Shown in pieces: positions 44,281 to 53,570 of a DNA stretch of 64,000 nucleotides. The stretch's first letter is position 1; every line of letters begins with the position of its first letter. The stretch is from Halomonas cerina (GTDB lineage: Bacteria > Pseudomonadota > Gammaproteobacteria > Pseudomonadales > Halomonadaceae), in the NCBI RefSeq assembly GCF_014192215.1, contig NZ_JACHXP010000002.1:62001-126000 (forward strand), read 5' to 3'. The position numbers and the translations under genes were made by a program. The notes under the pieces were generated by a model. That model did no database searches and was not told the DNA's origin. It was given only the letters and a program-made list of their open reading frames with translations.

Positions 44281-45411
44281 ATGCCCCTGACCCCCGAAAT
44301 ACGCTGGATCGACACGCCCGACGCCCTGGATGCCGCCTGCGCCGAGGTGGCCAAGGCCGACGTGATTGCCCTGGATACCGAATTCTTCCGCGAGAAGACC
44401 TTCCATCCCGTGCCGGCGCTGATCCAGTTCACCGCCGGCGGTCCCGCCTACCTGGTGGACCCCCTCGAGGTCGCCTGTACCGAGGCCTTCCGTCGCCTGC
44501 TCGCCCAAGGGCCGCTCAAGCTGCTGCATGCTTCCAGTGAAGATCTGGAGGTCTTCGCCCACTGGGCCGGGGTAGCGGTGGCGCCGCTGGTGGATACTCA
44601 AATCGCCCAGTCGCTGCTCGGCGAGGTGCCCGCCATGGGCTACCAGAAGCTGGTCGAGTTCTGGGTCGGCGAGACCCTGCCCAAGGACGAGACCCGTTCC
44701 GACTGGCTCAAGCGCCCGCTCAGCGAGACCCAGCAGCGCTACGCCGCCCTCGACGTGGTCTACCTGCTGAAGGTGTGGCAGCACCAGCGTGAGGCATTGG
44801 AGCGTCGTGGCCGCCTGGCCTGGGTCGAGGCGGACTGTGCCGACCTGGTGGCCCAGGCCGCGCGCAGCCATGAGGCCGATGGCCAGTGGTACCGGCGCCA
44901 TCGTCAGCTGTGGCGGCTCGCGCCCCGCCAGGTGGAAACCTACCGGCGCCTGACCCGCTGGCGTGAGGGGGAAGCCCGGCGCCGCGACCTGCCGCGGGGC
45001 TGGCTGGCGAAGGATGGCGTCCTCTATGCCATCGCCGAGGCGCTGCCGGAGAATCGCCACGAGCTAGCCCGTGTGGAGGGGGTCACCCCGCCCATGATCA
45101 AGCGCGAGGGTGATGCCCTGCTGCAGCGGGTGCGTGAGGTCCGCCATCTCGACGAGGCCGAACTGCCTCCGGCGCCGCTCTCGCCCATGGAGCCGGCGTT
45201 CAAGCAGCGTCTCAAGGCACTGAAGCGAGTGGTGAACGACGAGGCCGAGGAACTGGGTATCGCCCCGGAGGTGCTGCTGCGACGCCGCAGCCTGGAGGCC
45301 CTGGTGAGTGCCCACCTGCTGGATGAGCCGCTGCCGCTGCCCGATGGCTGGCGTGGCGAACGATTGAATGCGGGCCTCGAGGCGGCCCTGGACGAGGTGG
45401 CCAACTCATGA
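44281..45411 (+). CDS. rnd: Ribonuclease D
   Basis: A 376-aa 3'-5' exoribonuclease acting on tRNA precursors and small RNAs. DEDDy residues are visible: Asp32 and Glu34 in IALDTEFFREKTF, Asp in LLHASSEDLEVF and the Tyr-Asp pair in RYAALDVVYLLKVW. An HRDC domain follows near residues 205-285 and a second helical domain ends the protein. ATG at 44281 is chosen over an upstream TTG. It overlaps ycgL by four nucleotides. Confidence 0.94.
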   Translation: MPLTPEIRWIDTPDALDAACAEVAKADVIALDTEFFREKTFHPVPALIQFTAGGPAYLVDPLEVACTEAFRRLLAQGPLKLLHASSEDLEVFAHWAGVAVAPLVDTQIAQSLLGEVPAMGYQKLVEFWVGETLPKDETRSDWLKRPLSETQQRYAALDVVYLLKVWQHQREALERRGRLAWVEADCADLVAQAARSHEADGQWYRRHRQLWRLAPRQVETYRRLTRWREGEARRRDLPRGWLAKDGVLYAIAEALPENRHELARVEGVTPPMIKREGDALLQRVREVRHLDEAELPPAPLSPMEPAFKQRLKALKRVVNDEAEELGIAPEVLLRRRSLEALVSAHLLDEPLPLPDGWRGERLNAGLEAALDEVANS

Positions 45412-45719
45412 GTGACGACCGGATGCGCGGCGACAAGCTGCTCTGCGAGGTGTTCAAGAGCCCCCGCAAGGAGGAGATGTATCTCTACGTGGACAAACGC
45501 CAGGGGCTTGCCGAGGTCCCCGAGGCGCTGCTCGAGCGCTTCGGCCGGCCGCTGCCGGCGATGACCCTGATCCTCTCCCCGGAGCGGCGCCTCGGCCGGG
45601 CGACGGCCGCGGACGTGATGGCGGCCATCCGCGACAAGGGCTACTATCTGCAGTTGCCGCCCGCCAAGGAGGAGTACCTGCTGGATCTGTACAAGACCCC
45701 CAGCGAGGCGAAATACTAG
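45408..45719 (+). CDS. ycgL: YcgL domain protein
   Basis: A 103-aa protein of the YcgL family (CEVFKSPRKEEMYLYVDKR near the start, then RDKGYYLQLPPAKEEYLLD). In gammaproteobacteria ycgL commonly accompanies rnd and ycgN, as here. Its biochemical role is not settled. It starts inside the rnd stop (ATGA). Confidence 0.92.
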   Translation: MSDDRMRGDKLLCEVFKSPRKEEMYLYVDKRQGLAEVPEALLERFGRPLPAMTLILSPERRLGRATAADVMAAIRDKGYYLQLPPAKEEYLLDLYKTPSEAKY

Positions 45720-45720
45720 G

Positions 45721-45762
45721 CTACGGGCTACGGGCTACGGGCTACGGGCTACGGGCTACGGG
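45721..45762. repeat. Six tandem copies of a 7-bp unit
   Basis: The unit CTACGGG is repeated six times without change directly after the ycgL stop codon. Seven-base units are prone to slip during replication, so copy number may vary. It lies in a non-coding gap of ~125 bp, so a change would not shift a frame. Confidence 0.9.
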
Positions 45763-45847
45763 CGAGACAACTTTGCGATGAATCGCTCGCTGCCCGGGGC
45801 CCGCTGCTCGTGGCTTGTTTGCCACTGAACGACCGGCGACGGTGATG

Positions 45848-46297
45848 ATGAGAGAACGATTCTGGGAGCGCTTCGATCTCGAGGAGCTCACCACCGAGGA
45901 GTGGGAGGCGCTGTGCGATGGCTGTGGCCAGTGCTGCCTGCTCAAGTTCCAGGACGAGGACACCGGCGACCTGGCGGTGCTCAACGTGGCCTGCGAGTTG
46001 CTGGACATCGGCTCCTGTCGCTGCGGCGATTATGCGAACCGCTTCGCGCGGGTGCCGGACTGCACGCAGCTAACCCCCGAGCGCATCGACGACTTTCGCT
46101 GGTTGCCCAAGTCCTGTGCCTACCGGCGGGTGGCGGAGGGGCGCAAGCTCGCCGCCTGGCACCCGCTGATCGCCGGCGGGCCCGAACGCATGCATCGCAA
46201 GGGCATCAGCGTGCGCAGCTTCGCGGTGTCGCAACGCGAGGTCCCCGAGGAAGAACTCGAGGACCATATCATCGCCATCCTGCCCATCGACGGGTGA
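45848..46297 (+). CDS. ycgN: YcgN family cysteine-cluster protein
   Basis: A 149-aa protein of the UPF0153/YkgJ-YcgN type with cysteines likely to bind metal or an iron-sulfur cluster: LCDGCGQCCLLKF, IGSCRCGDY, and single Cys in PDCTQL and KSCAYR. It aligns well with E. coli YcgN, which begins at the same place relative to the FW-RF segment. ATG at 45848 or the adjacent ATG at 45845 could be used. Function is unknown. Confidence 0.9.
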   Translation: MRERFWERFDLEELTTEEWEALCDGCGQCCLLKFQDEDTGDLAVLNVACELLDIGSCRCGDYANRFARVPDCTQLTPERIDDFRWLPKSCAYRRVAEGRKLAAWHPLIAGGPERMHRKGISVRSFAVSQREVPEEELEDHIIAILPIDG

Positions 46298-46317
46298 GCG
46301 GCGGGGCCGGGCGGGCC

Positions 46318-48429
46318 TCAACTCTCGCGATTCTCCATGCCCAGCGCCCAGAGCAGGAAGGCGTCCTGGCGGGCGTTGTCGTGCCAGGCCTTGAAGCGGC
46401 CCGAGGCGCCACCATGGCCGGCGTCCATGTCGGTTCTGAGCAGCACCGGGCCACGCGCTGTGCCCAGTTCGGTAAGCCGGGCGTAGAGTTTGGCCGGCTC
46501 CCAGTAGGGCACCCGGGTGTCGTGCCAGCTGCCCTGCAGGAAGACCGCCGGCCAGGGCTGAGCGGTGAGGTTGTCTAGCGGCGAGTAGTCGCGAATGCGG
46601 CGACGGGTCTCGGGCTCGCGGGGGTCGCCCCATTCGGTGTACTCGGCGGTGGTCAGCGGCAGGTCGGGGTTTTCCATGGTGCGCAGCACGTCGACGAAGG
46701 GCACGTCGAGCACGGCGGCGCAGAAGGCCTCCGGGGCCAGGTTGAGGCTGGCGCTGACCAGCAGACCGCCGGCGCTGGCGCCATAAGCGGCGATCCGTTC
46801 GCCGTCGCTAAAGCCCTTGGCCACCAGGGCATCCCGGACAGCGAGGAAGTCGCGGAAGCTGTTCTGCTTGTGTTCCAGCTTGCCGGCCAGGTACCAAGGC
46901 TCACCGCGATCGCCGCCGCCGCGCACATGGGCCACGGCGAAGGCCACGCCACGGGCCAGGAGCTCCAGGCGCGCCACCGAGAACCAGGGATCGAGGACCT
47001 CGCCGTAGGCCCCGTAGCCATACAGCAGGGTGGGTAGGGGGTGACCGACCAGGTCGGCCCGCATGACCACCGAGACAGGAATGCGCTCGCCATCGTGGGC
47101 GCGGGCCCAGAGTCGCTCGCAGGCGAGCTGGTCGGGCCTCAGGTCGCCGTGGACGGGCTGCTGCTTGAGCCGACGGCGTTCGCCGCTATCGAGGTCGTGC
47201 TCGATCCAGGTCACCGGCAGCGTGAAGGACTCCTCACGCAACCGCAGGTGTCGTTCATCGAAATGGGGCGTATCGCCAAGCGCCACACTGCAGGGTGTTT
47301 CCGGCAATGGCAGGCGCTCGTCGCGAGTCAGGGCGTGGCCGGTATCGAGCTCGATGACCCGCAGGCGGACCTGCGCCTGGTGGTGGTCGCGCTCGGTGAC
47401 CACCAGCCCCCAGGCAAAGGCATCGGCCCCTTCCAGGGTGGTGTCGTCCCGATGGGGAATCAGCGGCTGCCAGGTCTCGGCGTCGCCAGCCTGATCCAGT
47501 CGGGCCTCATCGGCCATGTCGAGCCGGAAGTGGGTGGCCTGGCGATTGTGCAGCACATAGAAATGGCCGGGACGATGATCGAGGGCGTACTCCACGCCGC
47601 TCTCGCGTCGCCGGAAACAGCGCGGGGGAGCCGCCGGGGTGCGCGCCGGGATCAGGTGACACTCGCTGGTGTCCTTGGAGGCGCTCTCCAGCACCAGCCA
47701 CTCCCGGGAGCGGGTCTTGCCCAGTCCCACCCAGAACTCGGGGTCCTCCTCGCGAATCACCTGGACCGGTGTCCCGGCGGTCGGGGCCTCGCCCGACAGC
47801 TCTAGCGGCAGGCACCAGACGCTGTCGGGGCGCTGGGTCGCGTCGAAGCGGGTGAACAGCAGCGTGCGGTTGTCCTCGGCCCAGGTCAGCTCGGGACCGA
47901 TCTCCTCCAGCAGCCGGACCGGGGTGCCGTCGGGCAGGCGCTTGAGCAGCAGCGCATAGGTCTCGCCGCCGCGGGTATCCTCGGTCCAAGCCAGCCACGC
48001 CTCGTCGGGAGAGAGGGCCATGTCGCCGATCTCGAGAAAGGGCGACTCGCTGGCTCGGGCCTGCAGGTCGAGGAAGCACTCGGCGGCCTCGGCATCGTCA
48101 TTGGGGTGGCGCCACCAGACCGGGTAGTCGGCGTCGGCGGCCGTCTCGCTCCACACCGTGTAGTGGTCCAGGGGAGTCTTGAGCCCGTGGACGGCCAGCT
48201 CGCGACGCGCCAGGTGGCCATGGTAGAGCCGCTCGACGAGATCCTCGAAGGGGGCGAACCAGCGGCGCGACGCCGCGTTGGCGGCCTCGAGGAAGGCCGT
48301 CACCTCGGGGTCGTCACGCTGCTCTAGCCAGTGCCATTCGGGGTCGTCGGGACGCCGGAATCGGCTCACGGGGCTCGGTGCCGGAGTAGCGGTGGACTGG
48401 CTGGGGTCACGTGGTGGCTGTGCTTTCAT
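46318..48429 (-). CDS. ptrB: Oligopeptidase B (S9 prolyl oligopeptidase family)
   Basis: A 703-aa serine peptidase cutting small peptides after Arg or Lys. An N-terminal beta-propeller (~residues 80-400) precedes an alpha/beta hydrolase domain with LLYGYGAYGEVLDPWFS and GGGDRGEPWY. The nucleophile motif is AAYGASAGGLLV. Asp lies in a loop near QGSWHDTRVPYWEP and His in TDMDAGHGGASGR. The C-terminal motifs match PtrB. There is no signal peptide, so it acts in the cytoplasm. It is divergent from the small membrane protein gene. Confidence 0.93.
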   Translation of the reverse strand: MKAQPPRDPSQSTATPAPSPVSRFRRPDDPEWHWLEQRDDPEVTAFLEAANAASRRWFAPFEDLVERLYHGHLARRELAVHGLKTPLDHYTVWSETAADADYPVWWRHPNDDAEAAECFLDLQARASESPFLEIGDMALSPDEAWLAWTEDTRGGETYALLLKRLPDGTPVRLLEEIGPELTWAEDNRTLLFTRFDATQRPDSVWCLPLELSGEAPTAGTPVQVIREEDPEFWVGLGKTRSREWLVLESASKDTSECHLIPARTPAAPPRCFRRRESGVEYALDHRPGHFYVLHNRQATHFRLDMADEARLDQAGDAETWQPLIPHRDDTTLEGADAFAWGLVVTERDHHQAQVRLRVIELDTGHALTRDERLPLPETPCSVALGDTPHFDERHLRLREESFTLPVTWIEHDLDSGERRRLKQQPVHGDLRPDQLACERLWARAHDGERIPVSVVMRADLVGHPLPTLLYGYGAYGEVLDPWFSVARLELLARGVAFAVAHVRGGGDRGEPWYLAGKLEHKQNSFRDFLAVRDALVAKGFSDGERIAAYGASAGGLLVSASLNLAPEAFCAAVLDVPFVDVLRTMENPDLPLTTAEYTEWGDPREPETRRRIRDYSPLDNLTAQPWPAVFLQGSWHDTRVPYWEPAKLYARLTELGTARGPVLLRTDMDAGHGGASGRFKAWHDNARQDAFLLWALGMENRES

Positions 48430-48500
48430 GTGGCGGGATGTACCATACTCGATGTGATTTCAACAACGTGCGGCGTGGACGCACAGACGACGAGGTATTG

Positions 48501-48932
48501 ATGCTGATCTCGGATTCGATGTCCCTACTATGGCTGGTCTATGCGGTATTGTCGCTGGTGGTCCTGCTGACCGGCTACCTGGGGCTGGCCTTCCTGCCCC
48601 GTCTGCCGCGCCTGGTGGTGACTTGGGCGGTAGCCGGGGTGATGTGGGTACCGGCAAGCTTCCGACTCCCCCTGTTGGAAGAGGGCGAGTTCTATACGGG
48701 GCTGGCGCCAGCCGTGGTGGTGGCCGCGATCACGTTCCTGGAGAACGATGCCGCGGCCATGCTGCCCGCCACGCTGTTGGTCGCGGCGGGGGCCCTGGTC
48801 GGTGCCTTGCTGGGTGGTCTGCTGGGCTGGCAAAGGCAACGCCGGGCCGAGGGGAAGACGCCTCATCGTCCGCGTGGCGCGACACCCAGCCAAAAGGACG
48901 AGGCCAGGCGTCGTGAGCCGGTGATCGGCTGA
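48501..48932 (+). CDS. Small hydrophobic membrane protein, unknown
   Basis: A 143-aa protein not recognised as a known family. Three membrane segments are visible: LWLVYAVLSLVVLLTGYLGL, VVTWAVAGVMWVPASF and a long AAAMLPATLLVAAGALVGAL region. A basic, Arg-rich cytoplasmic tail of ~35 residues follows. ATG at 48501 is chosen, where the membrane-protein character begins; the frame is open further upstream. It precedes the vWA gene by 29 nt and may be co-expressed with it. Confidence 0.7.
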   Translation: MLISDSMSLLWLVYAVLSLVVLLTGYLGLAFLPRLPRLVVTWAVAGVMWVPASFRLPLLEEGEFYTGLAPAVVVAAITFLENDAAAMLPATLLVAAGALVGALLGGLLGWQRQRRAEGKTPHRPRGATPSQKDEARRREPVIG

Positions 48933-48961
48933 AGCACGGCGCGGGCCAAAGCGAGGGCGAG

Positions 48962-50791
48962 ATGATAACGACGCGTGACATCTTCAGGCTGGTCGTTGGA
49001 GCCCTGACGCTGTGGGTCGGGCTCTGGGGAGGCGCTCTGGCGCCGGCCTGGGGGCAGGCCCTCGACGAGCAACCCGATGTCCGGGTGATGGTGGATGTCT
49101 CGGGAAGCATGAAGGAGCACGACCCGGAGCGGCTGGCCGTGAGTGCCATCGAACTGCTGGTGGCGCTGCTGCCCAGTGGCGTGAGCGCCGGTGTCTGGAC
49201 CTTCGGCGAGGAGGTCGCCAACCCCTTGCCGCTGGGCGAGGTGGGGGAGGAGTGGCGTGACCAGGCCCTGGCCCTGCCCCCGGCCCTGCAGGCCTATCAG
49301 CAGTACACCGACATCGAGACGGCCCTGCGCCGGGCCGCCGCCCCCGAGGCCAGCGGCTGGCGACACCTGATCCTGCTGACCGATGGGGTCATCGACCTGC
49401 CGCCGGGGCGTGGCGACAAGCCGGCCATCGATGTTGCCTCCCGTCGCCGTCTGGTCGAGGAGCTGGCCCCCGAGCTGGCCCGTCAGGGCGTGGCGGTGCA
49501 CGCCATCGCCTTCTCCGACGAGGCGGACCTGGCGCTCGTCGAGCGCCTGGCCCAGGTCAGCGGCGGCCTGGCCGCCGTGGTGGCGTCTCCCGAGGCGTTG
49601 CTGGGCGCCTTCCTGGATATCATCGAACGGATCTTTCCCGCCGACCAGGTGCCCCTGGAGAATGGTCGCTTCGTCATCGACGATGAGGTGGGCAGTTTCT
49701 CGGCCCTGGTGTTCCACGCGCCCGGTGACGCGCCGCTCTCCCTGGTGGCCCCGGACGGGACGCGCTATCGCGCCGAGGATGCCTCCGAGGCGCTGCGTTG
49801 GCAGGTGGAGCCGCGCTTCGATCTGATCCGCCGGACCGACCCGGCCGCCGGCGAGTGGCGTCTGGAGGGGCCGGTGGGCGATAAGAGCCGCATCAATGTC
49901 TCCTCGCCGGTGCATTTGCGGACATCGCCCCTGCCCGCCACCCTCTACCGCGGCTTCGAGGTGCCGGTGGAGGCCTGGGTGGAGAAGGACGACGGCCCCA
50001 CCAGTGCCTTGCCGGAGGCGCTGTCGCTGTCGGTCTCCCTGCGCGATCAGGACGGCGAGGTGCAGTCCTCGATGGAGCTCACCGCGACGCAAGACGGGCG
50101 CTTCCGTGGCCGCCTGCCGGCCCCGGCGCTGACCGGCAATGCCAGTCTGGTGATCCGGGCCCGGGGGGAAGGGTTCGATCGGCAGCGGGTCCAGGCGGTG
50201 AACGTACTGCCGGCGATCGAGGTGGCCCACGATGCCCGCCTCGGCCGGGTCGAGCTGGTCGCCGAGCATCCCGGGCTCGATGCCGACAACACCGAGATCC
50301 GCGCCGAGCTACTGGGCGAGCCCCTGACGGCCGAGGTGGCCGGCCGGGCACGCTGGCATATCGTCCTGCCCGAACTCGACCCCGACGTTCGCCAGCCGTT
50401 GCGGCTGACCGCCAGGGTGACCCTGGGAGGCGAGACCCGTGAGCTGAGCTTCCCCCCGCTAATGCTGAACCCCGAGGGCCGCATCGGTATCGCCCAGACG
50501 GACCTTGCTGACCCCACCCTGACCGCCGAATCTCTGGCGGGAGACGCCGAGGACAGCCACCGTCGACCGGCCGTGCCCAATGCGGCGGACCGCTTCGTCG
50601 AGCTGGTCAATGCGGCGCCGCGTCAGGTGCTGGCCTGGTGGGAAGCGGGGCTGCCCGGGCTGACGCGCCTGTTGCGCGATCCTCGCCTGTGGGCGGTGGT
50701 GGCCCTGTGCCTGTTGCCGTTGCTGGTCCTGCCATGGGTGCGCCGTCGTCGCTCTTCCCCCACGCACAAGCGGGAGGAGCCCCATGTGTGA
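48962..50791 (+). CDS. vWA-domain membrane protein (TIGR03503-like)
   Basis: A 609-aa protein with an N-terminal signal (VVGALTLWVGLWGGALAPAW), then a von Willebrand A domain with the MIDAS start VMVDVSGSMKEHD (residues 43-55), a TYDIET-like QQYTDIETAL and LILLTDGVIDLPPG. Two or three beta-sandwich regions follow (~residues 240-520), then a C-terminal membrane anchor (LWAVVALCLLPLLVLPWV) with a basic tail. Most of the protein is therefore periplasmic. It resembles the TIGR03503 family of uncharacterised proteins. Its end overlaps the glutamine amidotransferase gene by 8 nt. Confidence 0.82.
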   Translation: MITTRDIFRLVVGALTLWVGLWGGALAPAWGQALDEQPDVRVMVDVSGSMKEHDPERLAVSAIELLVALLPSGVSAGVWTFGEEVANPLPLGEVGEEWRDQALALPPALQAYQQYTDIETALRRAAAPEASGWRHLILLTDGVIDLPPGRGDKPAIDVASRRRLVEELAPELARQGVAVHAIAFSDEADLALVERLAQVSGGLAAVVASPEALLGAFLDIIERIFPADQVPLENGRFVIDDEVGSFSALVFHAPGDAPLSLVAPDGTRYRAEDASEALRWQVEPRFDLIRRTDPAAGEWRLEGPVGDKSRINVSSPVHLRTSPLPATLYRGFEVPVEAWVEKDDGPTSALPEALSLSVSLRDQDGEVQSSMELTATQDGRFRGRLPAPALTGNASLVIRARGEGFDRQRVQAVNVLPAIEVAHDARLGRVELVAEHPGLDADNTEIRAELLGEPLTAEVAGRARWHIVLPELDPDVRQPLRLTARVTLGGETRELSFPPLMLNPEGRIGIAQTDLADPTLTAESLAGDAEDSHRRPAVPNAADRFVELVNAAPRQVLAWWEAGLPGLTRLLRDPRLWAVVALCLLPLLVLPWVRRRRSSPTHKREEPHV

Positions 50792-51569
50792 GCTGCTCGG
50801 GATGAGCGCCAACGTGCCGACCGACATCTGTTTCAGCTTCACCGGCTTCCTGCATCGGGGCGGTGGCACAGGACCGCACCGTGATGGCTGGGGCATCGCC
50901 TTCTATGAGCAGGGGGGCTATCGCGACTTCCGTGATCCTCATCCTTCGCTCCATTCGCCGATCGCCCGGCTGATCGGCGAGTATCCGATCAAGTCCCGTA
51001 TCGTGATCAGCCATATCCGCCAGGCCAATGTGGGCCAGATCTGCCTGGCCAATACCCATCCCTTCACCCGCGAGATGTGGGGGCAACCCTGGTGCTATGC
51101 CCACAATGGCCAGTTGAGCAACTGGTCCGCCTTGCCCTTGACCTTCTATCGGCCGGTGGGCGGCACCGACAGTGAGCATGCCTTCTGCTGGCTGATGGGG
51201 GAGCTGCGTCGGGAGTTCCCCGAGCCTCCGGTTGACTGCCAGGCCCTCTGGCAGCGGCTCCATCGGCTATGCGAGCGGCTGCGCGGCCTGGGGGTCTTCA
51301 ACCTGCTGCTGGCCGACGGCGACTACCTCTATACCTATTGCTCGACCAAGCTTGCCCATATCACCCGCCGGGCGCCCTTCGGACGGGCGAGCCTCTCGGA
51401 CGCCGAGCTTACGGTGAACTTCGCCGAGCACACCACCCCCGACGATGTGGTATCGGTGATCGCTACCGAACCCCTTACCGACAATGAGGATTGGGTGCGT
51501 ATGCGGCCGGGGGAGCTGCTGGTGTGGCGCGATGGCGTGATCGAGGCGCGCCTTGACGCCGCGCCTTGA
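50784..51569 (+). CDS. Class II glutamine amidotransferase (YafJ-like)
   Basis: A 261-aa Ntn-type enzyme. The N-terminus MCELLGMSANVPTD places the nucleophile Cys directly after the start Met. HRGGGTGPHRDGWGIAFYE and ISHIRQANVG are the typical substrate loops, and AHNGQLSNW is the oxyanion site. It is a single glutaminase domain without a synthase domain, as in YafJ. The acceptor is unknown. Translational overlap with the vWA gene suggests a functional link that is not understood. Confidence 0.88.
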   Translation: MCELLGMSANVPTDICFSFTGFLHRGGGTGPHRDGWGIAFYEQGGYRDFRDPHPSLHSPIARLIGEYPIKSRIVISHIRQANVGQICLANTHPFTREMWGQPWCYAHNGQLSNWSALPLTFYRPVGGTDSEHAFCWLMGELRREFPEPPVDCQALWQRLHRLCERLRGLGVFNLLLADGDYLYTYCSTKLAHITRRAPFGRASLSDAELTVNFAEHTTPDDVVSVIATEPLTDNEDWVRMRPGELLVWRDGVIEARLDAAP

Positions 51570-51616
51570 AACACCGGTTGCAATCATTCGCTTTACGCCG
51601 GGCCAGCCAGCCGGAT

Positions 51617-51639
51617 CCGCCAGGCCCGGACAGCAACGG
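51617..51639 (+). other. Short SRP-RNA-like sequence upstream of fadD
   Basis: CCGCCAGGCCCGGA (51617-51630) is identical to the ffs domain IV strand. After a 3-nt deletion relative to ffs, AGCAACGG (51632-51639) continues the match. The flanks do not align well with ffs. It may be a very decayed SRP RNA copy or a chance match favoured by G+C content. Confidence 0.4.
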
Positions 51640-51685
51640 ACAACAAGGTCGACCCCGGATTCGACCGCACGTGGAGAGAGCCTTG

Positions 51686-53359
51686 ATGAGCGAACATGCC
51701 ACCCCTGCCATCCTGACCGGCCCGGCCCTGGAAGGCCTCGAGCAGTACGCCTCGGTAATGGATATCTTTCACGCCTCCGTCGAACGCTTCGCCGACAAGC
51801 CGGCCTTCAGTTGCATGGGGCGCATCCTGACCTATGCCGAACTCGATCGCCTCTCGGCCCATTTCGCGGCCTGGCTGCAGCACGCGACCGACCTTGAGCC
51901 GGGGGACCGCATCGCCATCCAGCTGCCCAACGTGCTGCAGTTCCCGGTGGCGGTGTTCGGCGCGCTGCGCGCCGGCCTGGTGGTGGTGAACACCAATCCG
52001 CTCTACACGGAGCGGGAGATGACCCACCAGTTCAAGGACTCGGGGGCCAAGGCCATCGTGATCCTGGCCAACATGGCCGACAAGCTCGAGAGGATCCTCG
52101 AGCGTACCGACATCCGCCACACGGTGGTGACCGAACTCGCCGACCTGCACGCCTTCCCCAGGCGACAACTGATCAATGCGGCGGTGAAATATGTCAAGAA
52201 GATGGTCCCCGCCTTCCGGTTGCCGGAGGCGGTGGCCTTCCGGGCGGCCCTGAAGCAGGGGGCGGGGCACGCGCATCGTGAAACCCGTCGCCAGGCCGAC
52301 GATCTTGCCGCCCTGCAGTACACCGGCGGCACCACAGGGCTGCCCAAAGGGACCATGCTGACCCATCGCAACCTGGTGGCCAACATGCTTCAGGCGCGCC
52401 AGGCGATCGGCCCGGAACTCTCCGAGGGTGCCGAGACCATCATCGCACCGCTGCCGGTCTACCATATCTACACCTTCACGGTGAACTGCCTGTTCATGAT
52501 GGAGACCGGCAACCATTCGGTGCTGATCCCCAATCCCCGAGACCTCGCCGGGTTCGTCAAGACACTGAAGGGGGTGTCCTTCACCGGCTTTATCGGCCTC
52601 AACACCCTGTTCAATGCCCTGTGCAACCGCGAGGACTTCCGCCGGCTCGACTTCTCGCGGCTGCACCTGACCATCTCCGGCGGCATGGCGCTGACCCGGG
52701 CCGTGGCCCAGCGCTGGGAGGAGGTCACCGGTTGTCCGGTCGCCGAGGGCTACGGGCTCACCGAGACCTCGCCCATCGTCAGTTTCAACCCCACCGATGC
52801 CATTCAGCTCGGCACCATCGGCAAGCCGGTGGCCGATACCTCGGTAAAGGTCGTGGACATGGACGGGCATGACCTGCCGGTCGACGAGGCCGGCGAGCTC
52901 TGCGTGAAGGGCCCCCAGGTGATGAAGGGCTACTGGCAGCGCGATAAGGAAACGGCAGAGACCCTCGATGCCGAGGGCTGGTTGCGCACCGGCGACATCG
53001 CCGTGTTGCAGGCGGATGGCTACATCCGCATCGTCGACCGCAAGAAGGACATGATTCTCGTTTCCGGCTTCAACGTCTATCCCAACGAGATCGAGGACGT
53101 CGTGACCATGCATCCTGACGTGGTGGAGGCGGCGGCGGTGGGCGTGCCGGACGAGGCCAGCGGCGAGGCGATCACGCTCTTCGTCGTGAGCCGGAATCCC
53201 GACCTCGACGCCAAGACACTGCGCACCTGGTGCAAAAAGGAACTCAGCGCCTACAAGGTGCCGAAGACCGTGGAGTTTCGCGAGGAGCTACCCAAGACCA
53301 ATGTGGGCAAGGTCCTGCGCCGCCAGCTTCGCGAGGAACAGATGGAAAAGTCCGGATAA
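51686..53359 (+). CDS. fadD: Long-chain fatty acid-CoA ligase
   Basis: A 557-aa adenylate-forming enzyme that activates fatty acids with ATP and CoA. The P-loop is QYTGGTTGLPKGTMLTHRN (preceded by Leu), the adenine motif VAEGYGLTETSP, the hinge GWLRTGDIAVLQADGYIRIV with DRKKDMILVSGFNVYPNEIE, and the C-terminal Lys lies in LPKTNVGKVLRR. ATG at 51686 has a GGAGAG site; upstream frame extensions have no family support. Stand-alone gene between the vWA group and hrpA. Confidence 0.94.
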   Translation: MSEHATPAILTGPALEGLEQYASVMDIFHASVERFADKPAFSCMGRILTYAELDRLSAHFAAWLQHATDLEPGDRIAIQLPNVLQFPVAVFGALRAGLVVVNTNPLYTEREMTHQFKDSGAKAIVILANMADKLERILERTDIRHTVVTELADLHAFPRRQLINAAVKYVKKMVPAFRLPEAVAFRAALKQGAGHAHRETRRQADDLAALQYTGGTTGLPKGTMLTHRNLVANMLQARQAIGPELSEGAETIIAPLPVYHIYTFTVNCLFMMETGNHSVLIPNPRDLAGFVKTLKGVSFTGFIGLNTLFNALCNREDFRRLDFSRLHLTISGGMALTRAVAQRWEEVTGCPVAEGYGLTETSPIVSFNPTDAIQLGTIGKPVADTSVKVVDMDGHDLPVDEAGELCVKGPQVMKGYWQRDKETAETLDAEGWLRTGDIAVLQADGYIRIVDRKKDMILVSGFNVYPNEIEDVVTMHPDVVEAAAVGVPDEASGEAITLFVVSRNPDLDAKTLRTWCKKELSAYKVPKTVEFREELPKTNVGKVLRRQLREEQMEKSG

Positions 53360-53570
53360 CGGTGGCGACAGCGCGTGCGGCCCAGGACGCTGTCGTGTGT
53401 GGGAAAGGAGCCCATAGTCCCGATGTCGCCATGCCATAGTCAGTCTCAATGGTGGCGAGTAGGCGTGGCCGGCGTTGCGGCGTTACAATGCTCTGCCCGT
53501 TTCGCTACCGAAGCGGCCTATCGTTGTGACCTGGCCCTTCACCGCCTTCTCTGGAGTTCTCGAGCCCGAC

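Noticed and set aside
48411-48500. Upstream extension of the small membrane protein gene by 30 codons
   Set aside because: The extension overlaps the start of the divergent ptrB gene and has a Cys/His/Arg-rich sequence unlike a membrane protein N-terminus.
53367-53394. Inverted repeat GACAGCG/CGCTGTC after fadD as a terminator
   Set aside because: The 14-nt loop, short stem and lack of a T run make it weak; not listed as a feature.
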